Positions 56,857 through 64,000 of a stretch of DNA of 64,000 nt are shown piece by piece. This DNA comes from Sinobacterium caligoides (GTDB lineage Bacteria > Pseudomonadota > Gammaproteobacteria > Pseudomonadales > Sinobacteriaceae), in assembly GCF_003752585.1 (NCBI RefSeq), contig NZ_RKHR01000003.1, forward strand, positions 868,001 through 932,000. The letters are read 5' to 3'. A model generated the notes under the pieces. That model was given only the letters and a program-made list of their open reading frames with translations, was not told the origin of the DNA and did not search any database. The position numbers and the translations under genes are program-made. Position 1 is the stretch's first letter. Every line of letters starts with the position of its first letter.

Positions 56857-57803
56857 TTGAGGGCGGAACCGCTGCTATAAGGTACACGCCCCGATGGCAC
56901 CAGTGCCGCCGCTCGCTCTAGGTGCAAGTCCTGGTCGTCAAAGAAGATATGGGGGCGAAAGGCTTTCAGCACCTGTGCCTTATCAATACCGCCAAGAAAA
57001 AACACCTCATCAACATAGACCCCCCAGTGCCTTAACGTCTTGATAACCCGCAACTCTGCTGGGGCGTTTCTCGCCGTCACGATGGCGATACGAACGGGAG
57101 AGTAATCAACACTGAACGGCAACCTATCCTGTAACCTTGATAGCTTCTTCAACAGCGTCGCATAGGGGCCCGCCGGCATCGGCACATCTTGCTTACGATC
57201 CTCGTTAGCCAGAAAACTATCGAGCCCCTCCGCCTTGTAGACCAGCTCACTACTCTCATCGAAGATCACCGCGTCGCCATCAAAGGCAATACGTAATTGC
57301 CCCTCAGGTAAGTGGTTAGAGTCATTGGGCGGCTGTTTAAGCACCGCAGCCGCACAATGATGACCGTCTATCACACGCTGCGCATCTTGCACATTGGTGG
57401 TTAAAAACAGGTCGACATCATAGGCCTTCAAATAATCCACCACCGATTCTCCGCCGGTAAAGGCGTGACGCGAAACGGCGAGTTGCCGTTGACGAATATT
57501 ATTGAAGACCCGAATCCCCGTCTCCGGGCTATTACGAGACATCACCACCACCTCGACTAACGGCTCCCCTCCACCTGGCGAGCAGTATTGATTCAAATCG
57601 AGTAATGCCTTGACGAGAGGCATCGCCGTGCCATCGGCAAGCGGCGCGTCTTCGCTCTCGAGCATATGCTGGCGATAGCTCTCCAATGCATTCTTAGGAT
57701 CGTTACGCTTAGCGTCTTGAAAGATCGCATCAGCCTCACGCAAATCAAATAGTGCCGTTGCCGAAATACCCACAACAAGGGTATCAGAGAGATCAAGAGC
57801 CAT
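56781..57803 (-). CDS. 5'-nucleotidase (PF06189, NT5C1-like)
   Basis: This 340-residue cytosolic 5'-nucleotidase resembles the vertebrate NT5C1A family: LVVGISATALFDLREADAIF at the N-terminus, the VVVMSRNSPETGIRVFN motif, and the phosphatase motif DGDAVIFD with the catalytic Asp. It should hydrolyse nucleoside monophosphates. The end overlaps padR for 76 bases on the opposite strand, so antisense effects are possible. Confidence 0.85.
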   Translation of the reverse strand: MALDLSDTLVVGISATALFDLREADAIFQDAKRNDPKNALESYRQHMLESEDAPLADGTAMPLVKALLDLNQYCSPGGGEPLVEVVVMSRNSPETGIRVFNNIRQRQLAVSRHAFTGGESVVDYLKAYDVDLFLTTNVQDAQRVIDGHHCAAAVLKQPPNDSNHLPEGQLRIAFDGDAVIFDESSELVYKAEGLDSFLANEDRKQDVPMPAGPYATLLKKLSRLQDRLPFSVDYSPVRIAIVTARNAPAELRVIKTLRHWGVYVDEVFFLGGIDKAQVLKAFRPHIFFDDQDLHLERAAALVPSGRVPYSSGSALNQSPEGVSVEGETHDNDSEPGASAC

Positions 57804-58235
57804 CGTTCCTCCCGGTGCCGACTTACCACATTTCTATGAAAGTAATAAGTCGCCCATCATCTGGATCTAAAGACCTATTGTGTACTAAAGACTAGGGGAT
57901 TGCTTGATCAGCGCCATCAATTAGCGATGACTTTTCATTCCTCTCTCGCTTAGTAAAACAATAGATTAGCTATCAAGTCAGTATGCTTTCTCACGTTTCT
58001 AAATGAGGTAAAAGATAGCTCGTTACTGCTAAATCAAGCCACTAGAAGCGAATTATTTTAGAATACGCAAAACCTATCCATCTTGCTGATAATCAAGATA
58101 CGTTACGGTAGTGTCACTATTCACTAGCCGCCTCATTCTGACATGCTGTATGCTCGTTTTTTGACCTATCAAACTATCTCCAGCAACTTGGAGGAGTTAT
58201 TTTCAAACGCCTTATATTTAATTGTAGAGAGTACT
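57804..58235. other. 432-base gap upstream of slt
   Basis: This stretch is AT-rich and lies between the divergent nucleotidase and slt genes. It presumably holds their promoters; I see no strong dyad, terminator or additional gene. A frame in the slt reading frame opens at 58143 but lacks a ribosome binding site. Confidence 0.45.
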
Positions 58236-60200
58236 ATGTTTTCTGGCCGGAGCTATGTAAATACCTCAATTATCATCAGTCTATTTGCCCTCAGCGTGTC
58301 ATCCTGGGCAGCGACTATTGAGCAGCAGCGTAGCGACTTTAAGCAGGCCGCAAAACTCTCCAGCGACAGCGCATCACCGCGTTATCAACAACTCAAACAA
58401 CAACTCGTCGATTACCCACTTTATCCTTACCTCGACTACTATGAGGTTCGCAATAAGATAAAAACCATCGATACAAAACAGCTGCACAAATTCATCGACA
58501 AGCACGCAGATATGCCGATCGCCGGCACCCTAATCCACCGCCGATTAACTCACCTCGGTAAGACCCGGCAATGGCAGGAGTATCTCGATACCGCCAAACA
58601 AGTACCACACAACAAACGGCTTGCCTGCTATTACTACACAGCACAATTGCATAAGGGCGATCGCCAACAAGCCTACCATGGTGCTGAACAGCTCTGGCTC
58701 ACCGGTAAGTCACAAGATGATGCCTGCGACCCCCTATTTAAGCAGTGGAATAAAGATGGCAAACTAACGGCTGAGCTCATCTGGCAACGCCAACAGTTGG
58801 CAGCCAAGGCTAACAACATCAGCTTGGTAAAATACCTCGACAGAAGAGCGCAAGGCAAATACAACAGCTATAGCAAAGACCTTATCCGCGCCTATCAAAG
58901 CCCCAGACACTTCAATCAACCCTCTAGTGTTAATGGCAAGCACGACATTGCCCCCACACTGATTACCACGGCGGCGAGACGCCTCGCTTATCTTGACCCT
59001 GAGCAGGCTCGTCGACTCTGGCTGCACTATCCCAACTCCGTCGTTAGTATTAGCGCATCAGAACGTGCGGCAATCAACCAGCATATCGCCACCCGACTAC
59101 TGCGCAAGTCAGCCGACAACACGTGGGCGCGCGAACAAGCCTCCAAGTACTCGAAGCAGTACCCTCGCCTCGCAGAACAAGTGCTGCAACAGTATCTGGG
59201 CACTAGCTCTTGGCAACCGCTACAGCGATTTATCAATGGTTTACCAGATGATGTTCGACATCAGCAACGCTGGCAATACTGGCTGGCCCGCAGCCAAGAA
59301 AAACAGAAAATCAACCCAGAGCACGTCGCCGCCATCTACCGTGAACTCAGCCATCAACGCCATTATTACGGCTTCCTCGCCGCCGAGCGAATTAAGCGCC
59401 CTGTTCACTTCCAACATGTTCCCTACCGTGTTGCCAGCCTCGATACCGCTAGCGTTAAAGCCACGCCAGCCTTTCAGCGCATCGAGGAACTACTTGCCAT
59501 CGGCTACAATAAAACCGCCAGCAAAGAGTGGCGTTATCTATTAGCTAACATCAGCGCCAAGCAGCAACCGGCACTGGGCCAGCTCGCTATTAAGCGTGGC
59601 TGGGGCAACTATGCCATCAGGCAGGCGGCACAACAGCAGCAACTCAACAACTTGGGCTTACGAGCACCACTCGCCTTCGAACAAACAATGAGACAGGCTG
59701 CCAAAAAACGCAAAATTGACCCGAGCTGGGCCTTCTCTATCGCTCGCCAAGAAAGCTTATTTAACAGTAGCGTACACTCATCTGCTGGCGCGATTGGCCT
59801 CATGCAGCTCATGCCCAGCACAGCCAAAGACGTTGCCAAAGACTACCGCATCCCGTTTCGCAATAGACGTGACCTCGAAAAACCTGAAGTCAATATCGCC
59901 TTAGGAACAAGCTATTTAGCTCAGCTACAGGAGCGCTTTAAAGGTAATAGGGTCTACGCCACAGCTGCCTATAACGCGGGACCAAACCGTGTCTCTCAGT
60001 GGCTAAAACAACGTCCTAACCTCGATGATGACGTCTGGACCGAAACTGTCCCCTTTACAGAGACACGTAACTATGTCAAAAATGTAGCTGCTTTTGCCAA
60101 GATTTACGACTACCAACTCAGTCACCATAAACAGTTTTCGGTCTATCAACTTCAACCAGAACTTGCCCTCAACAAGGATCGCACACCCACAGATCAATAG
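58236..60200 (+). CDS. slt: Soluble lytic murein transglycosylase
   Basis: This 654-residue periplasmic enzyme cleaves peptidoglycan to 1,6-anhydro-muropeptides. A signal peptide (TSIIISLFALSVSSWA) is followed by a long superhelical U-domain, an L-domain and a C-terminal SLT domain with catalytic E506 in SIARQESLFN and GAIGLMQLMPSTA, and TAAYNAGPNRV. The length fits the E. coli Slt70 class. The ATG at 58236 places the signal peptide correctly; the frame opens further upstream at 58143 without support. Confidence 0.92.
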   Translation: MFSGRSYVNTSIIISLFALSVSSWAATIEQQRSDFKQAAKLSSDSASPRYQQLKQQLVDYPLYPYLDYYEVRNKIKTIDTKQLHKFIDKHADMPIAGTLIHRRLTHLGKTRQWQEYLDTAKQVPHNKRLACYYYTAQLHKGDRQQAYHGAEQLWLTGKSQDDACDPLFKQWNKDGKLTAELIWQRQQLAAKANNISLVKYLDRRAQGKYNSYSKDLIRAYQSPRHFNQPSSVNGKHDIAPTLITTAARRLAYLDPEQARRLWLHYPNSVVSISASERAAINQHIATRLLRKSADNTWAREQASKYSKQYPRLAEQVLQQYLGTSSWQPLQRFINGLPDDVRHQQRWQYWLARSQEKQKINPEHVAAIYRELSHQRHYYGFLAAERIKRPVHFQHVPYRVASLDTASVKATPAFQRIEELLAIGYNKTASKEWRYLLANISAKQQPALGQLAIKRGWGNYAIRQAAQQQQLNNLGLRAPLAFEQTMRQAAKKRKIDPSWAFSIARQESLFNSSVHSSAGAIGLMQLMPSTAKDVAKDYRIPFRNRRDLEKPEVNIALGTSYLAQLQERFKGNRVYATAAYNAGPNRVSQWLKQRPNLDDDVWTETVPFTETRNYVKNVAAFAKIYDYQLSHHKQFSVYQLQPELALNKDRTPTDQ

Positions 60201-60266
60201 CATACTCACAGGGCAAGCATACATAGCTAGTGAGGTGTAGCGAAACTGCGGTAACGGAACTTCCAC

Positions 60267-61625
60267 ATGAATAATAAAGTGGTCAATTGTAAAATCTCAC
60301 CCGTCGGCCACCTCGATGTACTATCGAGGACCGAGGTCGACATCCTACTAGAGCAGAGCCAGGGTAGTCTCTACCCGCTTTTTCGTAGCTGCGCGCTAGC
60401 TGTGCTCGCCTCCGGCAACTATTCCGATGATGGTATCGCACTGCTCGAGCGCTATAGTGACTTCGAGATCCAAGTGTTGGTGCAGGAGCGTGGTATCAAA
60501 CTAGATATTCACAACGCCCCCGCTGCCGCTTTCGTCGAAGGTAAGATGATCACCGGTATCGCCGAGTTATTGTTCTCGGTGCTACGTGACATCATCTACA
60601 GCCATGACAAGCTAAAAACCCCCATCGACAGCTCCCCGAGCGCCACCAATGCTGTCTTTCATATATTACGCAACGCCAAGCTGCTGCACAGCAACACAGA
60701 CCCCAACATCGTAGTCTGCTGGGGCGGACACTCCATCGCTCGAGGCGAGTACGAATACACCAAAAAAGTCGGCTACGAGCTCGGCTTGCGCGGCCTCGAT
60801 ATCTGTACCGGCTGTGGCCCTGGGGCGATGAAGGGGCCGATGAAAGGGGCCACTATCGCCCACGCCAAGCAGCGCCAACTCGGTGGACGTTATATTGGCC
60901 TAACCGAGCCCGGCATTATCGCTGCCGAGTCACCAAACCCGATCGTCAATGAGTTAGTCATACTGCCTGATATCGAGAAGCGCTTGGAAGCCTTTGTTCG
61001 CACCGGCCACGGCTTCATTGTCTTCCCTGGTGGCGCCGGTACCGCCGAAGAGATTCTCTATCTTCTCGGCATCTTGATGCACCCTGACAACCAGCATATC
61101 CCGTTCCCGCTGATCTTCACCGGCCCCGAGAGCGCCAGTGACTACTTCGAACAGGTCGACAACTTCATTAAGGCAACCCTCGGCAAGGAGGCCAGCCGCT
61201 ACTACCAGATCATCATCGATGATCAAAAACAGGTCGCCAACGCCATGCAAGAAGGCATCGCAGAAGTCCGCGCCTTCCGCAAGCAACACGGTGATGCCTA
61301 TTACTTCAACTGGCTACTGACCATCGACCACGCCTTCCAGCAACCCTTCGAGCCCGACCATCAGAACATGGCAGAGCTTGCCCTGCACGCTCACCTACCA
61401 AAGCACGAACTCGCCGCTAACCTGCGACGCGCCTTCTCCGGCATTGTCGCCGGTAACGTCAAGAGCCAGGGAGTTCGAGCCATTGCTAAACACGGGCCAT
61501 TCTCCATTCACGGTGAGCACGCCATCATGGACCCGATGGATAAACTCCTGCAGTCCTTCGTGGAGCAACAGCGCATGAAGCTGCCCGGCAGCACCTATAC
61601 TCCCTGCTATAAGCTGGTAAAATAG
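60267..61625 (+). CDS. ppnN: Pyrimidine/purine nucleotide monophosphate nucleosidase PpnN
   Basis: This 452-residue LOG-family enzyme, YgdH in E. coli, splits nucleoside monophosphates to base and ribose 5-phosphate. The LOG motif is FPGGAGTAEE at residues 253-262, and GCGPGAMKGPMKGA is the substrate site. The N-terminal and C-terminal flanks match the long PpnN type rather than short LOG proteins. The neighbour slt ends 66 bases upstream. Confidence 0.93.
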   Translation: MNNKVVNCKISPVGHLDVLSRTEVDILLEQSQGSLYPLFRSCALAVLASGNYSDDGIALLERYSDFEIQVLVQERGIKLDIHNAPAAAFVEGKMITGIAELLFSVLRDIIYSHDKLKTPIDSSPSATNAVFHILRNAKLLHSNTDPNIVVCWGGHSIARGEYEYTKKVGYELGLRGLDICTGCGPGAMKGPMKGATIAHAKQRQLGGRYIGLTEPGIIAAESPNPIVNELVILPDIEKRLEAFVRTGHGFIVFPGGAGTAEEILYLLGILMHPDNQHIPFPLIFTGPESASDYFEQVDNFIKATLGKEASRYYQIIIDDQKQVANAMQEGIAEVRAFRKQHGDAYYFNWLLTIDHAFQQPFEPDHQNMAELALHAHLPKHELAANLRRAFSGIVAGNVKSQGVRAIAKHGPFSIHGEHAIMDPMDKLLQSFVEQQRMKLPGSTYTPCYKLVK

Positions 61626-61776
61626 TCGTTTAACCTCTTTGGGGCAGTGTCGCGATGATGCTACCCCGCAATCCTTGCCTCACTTTTTCAGCCGCTTACA
61701 CTGCCTGTTATACCTCTCCTCTTGATTGCCTAAAAGGGTCGTCAGTGATTCGATAATAATAACAGTGAGACGCAGC

Positions 61777-62259
61777 ATGACTGAAGATAATAAAAACACC
61801 CCACAAGCGCCCCCAGGCTTCCAGCCCTTCCCTGAAGACGGTGGTTTTAACGACGCCCTTGCCCCGCTATTCATGCGCATTGACGATGACGGCATGACCC
61901 TCGCCTTACTCATTGACGATCAACACTGCAACCCAATCGGCATCTGTCACGGCGCTGTCTACATGTGCCTGATGGATATCGCGCTCAACGCCGCGGTCTG
62001 CCACGATCTCGGCAAGTACATTGGCGCCCCGACGATTACCATCACCCTCGACTATATGGCTTCCACCAAGAAGGGAGAGTGGTTATATACCTCCGCAAAC
62101 TCCTTGAAAAGTACCCGTTCCATCGGTTTTGCCGAGGGTAAGGTCTATAACGACGACGGTATCAAAGTCCGCGCCAGCGGCAACTACAAACTCCCCGAGA
62201 ATATCGAGCAAGCCGAGGGCGTGGCGGTCGCAGACGTCAAGGCGATGCTTAATAGCTAA
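61777..62259 (+). CDS. PaaI-family hotdog thioesterase
   Basis: This 160-residue protein has the hotdog fold of PaaI-type acyl-CoA thioesterases: DDQHCNPIGICHGAVYMCLMDIALNAAV contains the HGG-like catalytic loop (HGA here), followed by ITLDYMASTKKGEWLYTSA. The start at 61777 (MTEDNK) is used; an upstream in-frame ATG at 61726 lacks support. The substrate is not known. Confidence 0.85.
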   Translation: MTEDNKNTPQAPPGFQPFPEDGGFNDALAPLFMRIDDDGMTLALLIDDQHCNPIGICHGAVYMCLMDIALNAAVCHDLGKYIGAPTITITLDYMASTKKGEWLYTSANSLKSTRSIGFAEGKVYNDDGIKVRASGNYKLPENIEQAEGVAVADVKAMLNS

Positions 62260-62436
62260 AGCAATAAATACCAGCTCACACTGCCTCAAAAACCACAGAG
62301 GCAGCAGTTCTGCTCAAAAAATAAAAATATACGCAATAAACTCCGCCCCCCAGCCGTCCCTATGACGTTGACTGAGACAAAGACATCTCAAGCAACATAA
62401 ACCGACGTAACCCACCAGGTAATAAATAGGGACATT

Positions 62437-62715
62437 ATGAATAAAAAAGTGTTTATTAATAGCGCTATTGGCGCCGTACTCGCCAGCACTAGCCTCAATA
62501 GCCTCGCCGTACCCGACCAACCCGAACAATGGGAAAAGTGCGCCGGCATCGCCAAGGCTGGCGCCAACGACTGCGGTGCCCTCGACGGAAGTCATAATTG
62601 CGCGGGGCAAGCCAAGGGTGACAACCTCGATACTGACTGGATCTACCTCGCGGCAGGCAGCTGCGAAAAAGTGACCGGTGGAAATGTTGTCGCAGTAAAG
62701 CCAGCAAAAAAATAA
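62437..62715 (+). CDS. bufA1: Bufferin precursor BufA1 (DUF2282)
   Basis: This 92-residue precursor has a signal peptide (FINSAIGAVLASTSLNSLA) and a DUF2282 core with four cysteines in EKCAGIAKAGANDC, SHNCAG and AGSCEKVTGG. Bufferins are RiPP-like peptides whose cysteines are turned into thiooxazole groups by an MNIO enzyme and chelate copper in the periplasm. The order bufA1-bufB-bufC in this window matches the known clusters. AGGGAC lies 5 bases before the ATG. A hairpin follows at 62748-62775. The modification is inferred from the family. Confidence 0.88.
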   Translation: MNKKVFINSAIGAVLASTSLNSLAVPDQPEQWEKCAGIAKAGANDCGALDGSHNCAGQAKGDNLDTDWIYLAAGSCEKVTGGNVVAVKPAKK

Positions 62716-62747
62716 TTACCGACAGCTATTGCTTCAGCGCATCAGCC

Positions 62748-62775
62748 GCAGCACACAGTTCATACTCTGTGCTGC
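62748..62775 (+). terminator. Stem-loop between bufA1 and bufB
   Basis: GCAGCACA (62748-62755) pairs with TGTGCTGC (62768-62775). It has no T-run, so it may act as an attenuator or an RNA-stabilising element that keeps the precursor more abundant than the enzyme. Confidence 0.5.
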
Positions 62776-62827
62776 CCGCTTGTTTAATCGATCAACTACA
62801 CGCCCCTGAAAATAACGCGAGACCGAG

Positions 62828-63766
62828 ATGAGAGCACGCACCGGAGAAAATTATTCTAACCTATCGACAACGGTACCTAGCACGCCATTGCAAGGCGTCG
62901 GTATCGGGCTTCGACCCAGTCATGCTAGCGAAATACTCAGCACCTTTCCGGCCGTCGACTGGCTGGAACTACTGGTCGACAATCATCTCTGCAACAGCGG
63001 TTTTAACCGCGCCATTTTAATGCCGTTAGCGGAACACTACCCACTGAGTTTGCACTGCGTCAACATGGATCTCGGTGGCTCGCAACCGCTCAACCGAGAC
63101 TATTTTAAGCGCCTCCGCAACCTTACTAACGAGTTGCAACCACGACTGATCTCCGACCATATCAGCTTCTGTCGTAGCCAAGACAGCTACCTACACAATC
63201 TATTGCCACTGCCCTTTACAGAGGAGGCACTAGAACATATCAGCGAGCGTATTAGGCAGGCTCAGGATTTACTCAATCGGCCCCTATTAGTCGAAAATGT
63301 CTCGCGCTATATCGACTATCAACACAGCACCCTGCGCGAAGGGGTGTTCATGACTGAACTCGCCAACCGGACTGGCTGTCAGCTACTGATCGATGTCAAC
63401 AACGCCTTTGTCAACCAACACAACCATCAGCACAACGCCTATCAACTGCTCGATGACCTAGCCCTCACGGCCATCGGTGAAATACACCTAGCGGGGTTCG
63501 AGAAGCGCCAACACTTCCTCCTCGATAGCCACGCAAGCCCCGTTGCAGAGCCTGTCTGGCAACTCTACCAGGAGCTTTGCCAGCGCCTCTTCGCCGCCGG
63601 CCTCGATGCCCCAGCACTGATTGAGTGGGACAACCAATTACCGCCATTGCGCACCCTATTAGATGAGCGTCAATACGCCTGCAACATTCGCGAACAGCTT
63701 CTCGCCAGCAAACTTCCTTCCACCCACACAAGGAACATAAGCAGTGCAGCTAATGAATCAAAATGA
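62828..63766 (+). CDS. bufB: MNIO (DUF692) peptide-modifying enzyme BufB
   Basis: This 312-residue TIM-barrel protein belongs to the MNIO/DUF692 family of multinuclear iron oxygenases that modify RiPP precursors. Likely metal ligands are visible: ELLVDNH, LHCVNMDLGG, SDHISF, VENVSRY, DVNNAFVN, EIHLAGF and IEWDNQ. It follows bufA1 and overlaps the next frame by 14 bases. The start at 62828 is the first ATG with fair context; a short non-conserved extension (about 25 residues) precedes LQGVGIGLRP. Confidence 0.9.
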   Translation: MRARTGENYSNLSTTVPSTPLQGVGIGLRPSHASEILSTFPAVDWLELLVDNHLCNSGFNRAILMPLAEHYPLSLHCVNMDLGGSQPLNRDYFKRLRNLTNELQPRLISDHISFCRSQDSYLHNLLPLPFTEEALEHISERIRQAQDLLNRPLLVENVSRYIDYQHSTLREGVFMTELANRTGCQLLIDVNNAFVNQHNHQHNAYQLLDDLALTAIGEIHLAGFEKRQHFLLDSHASPVAEPVWQLYQELCQRLFAAGLDAPALIEWDNQLPPLRTLLDERQYACNIREQLLASKLPSTHTRNISSAANESK

Positions 63767-64000
63767 GTGCGTCTCTAATAACAACATTAAACTTATCGAT
63801 TTAATCACGTTGCTCGCCACGACCACCGTGCCTGGCGCCAAAACCACACCGCTAGACAACTTGCCCATTCGCTCCGGCAGCGTCGAAGTCTACCGCCAAT
63901 GTAATCATCAGGCGCTCTACAGCTGCCTAACCGATAGCTACCCGCTCAGCTATCACTGGTTAGGTGAACAAGCCTTCTATCAACTGTGCAACGACTTCAT
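63753..64000 (+). CDS. bufC: DUF2063 (BufC-like) protein, 5' part
   Basis: The reading frame from the ATG at 63753 runs open to the window end and codes an N-terminal part with VEVYRQCNHQALYSCLTDSY, YHWLGEQAFYQLC and related residues. That is the pattern of DUF2063/BufC proteins, which partner the MNIO enzyme in bufferin clusters. The start overlaps bufB by 14 bases. Most of the gene lies beyond the window. Confidence 0.78.
   Translation, partial: MNQNECVSNNNIKLIDLITLLATTTVPGAKTTPLDNLPIRSGSVEVYRQCNHQALYSCLTDSYPLSYHWLGEQAFYQLCNDF

Overview
The window looks like a stretch of chromosome from an aerobic, probably marine gammaproteobacterium with roughly half G+C. The nearest match by gene content seems to be a Cellvibrionales/Spongiibacteraceae-like lineage, but that placement is an inference from gene families and no 16S gene is present. 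Supporting signs are a hemN-fnr pair, class I PHA synthase with a phasin, a CsdA/CsdE/TcdA sulfur-transfer set, an E. coli-type pyrBI next to an ornithine transcarbamylase, OxyR-AhpC, two TonB receptors, VPLPA-CTERM surface proteins and paired acyl-CoA dehydrogenases. I see no rRNA, tRNA, insertion sequence, prophage or CRISPR array.

Layout. 0-9 kb: the 3' part of hemN, the redox regulator fnr, a lysozyme-fold protein, an orphan FlgA N-domain protein, an SDR, a histidine-rich small protein followed by a ZnuD-like zinc TonB receptor with an expandable His/Asp repeat, and an aspartokinase of the ectoine-associated type without ectABC nearby. 8.6-21 kb: an orphan hybrid sensor kinase, csdA-csdE, a tandem-duplicated retropepsin, tcdA, a TetR/fadH divergent pair with a clear operator, pyrBI diverging from argF, and msrA. 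21-25.6 kb: a PHA granule block (phaC, phasin) flanked by two unrecognised proteins, one with a poly-Asn tract. 25.6-30.2 kb: a divergent catabolic locus with two acyl-CoA dehydrogenases on one side and a DUF35 protein plus an atypical thiolase on the other; it resembles the steroid side-chain retro-aldol module. 30.2-45.5 kb: three VPLPA-CTERM proteins, cysH with a small GDCCVxC-type zinc ribbon protein, an RND pump with its adaptor, a cytochrome P450, ppc, and oxyR diverging from ahpC with an OxyR site. 45.6-57.8 kb: a TonB receptor-PepSY pair, then an acyl-transfer neighbourhood (type B carboxylesterase, a BAHD-like acyltransferase with an altered active site, a lipidated penicillin/AHL acylase diverging from a PadR regulator) and a 5'-nucleotidase. 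57.8-64 kb: slt, ppnN, a PaaI-type thioesterase, and the start of a bufferin (MNIO/DUF692) copper-chelating RiPP operon, cut off by the window end.

The items most worth a second look are the bufferin operon, the BAHD-like protein with Gln in place of the catalytic His, the pepsin-like tandem retropepsin, the orphan ectoine-type aspartokinase, the retro-aldolase-like thiolase/DUF35 pair, and the VPLPA-CTERM genes that share an upstream promoter-like motif.
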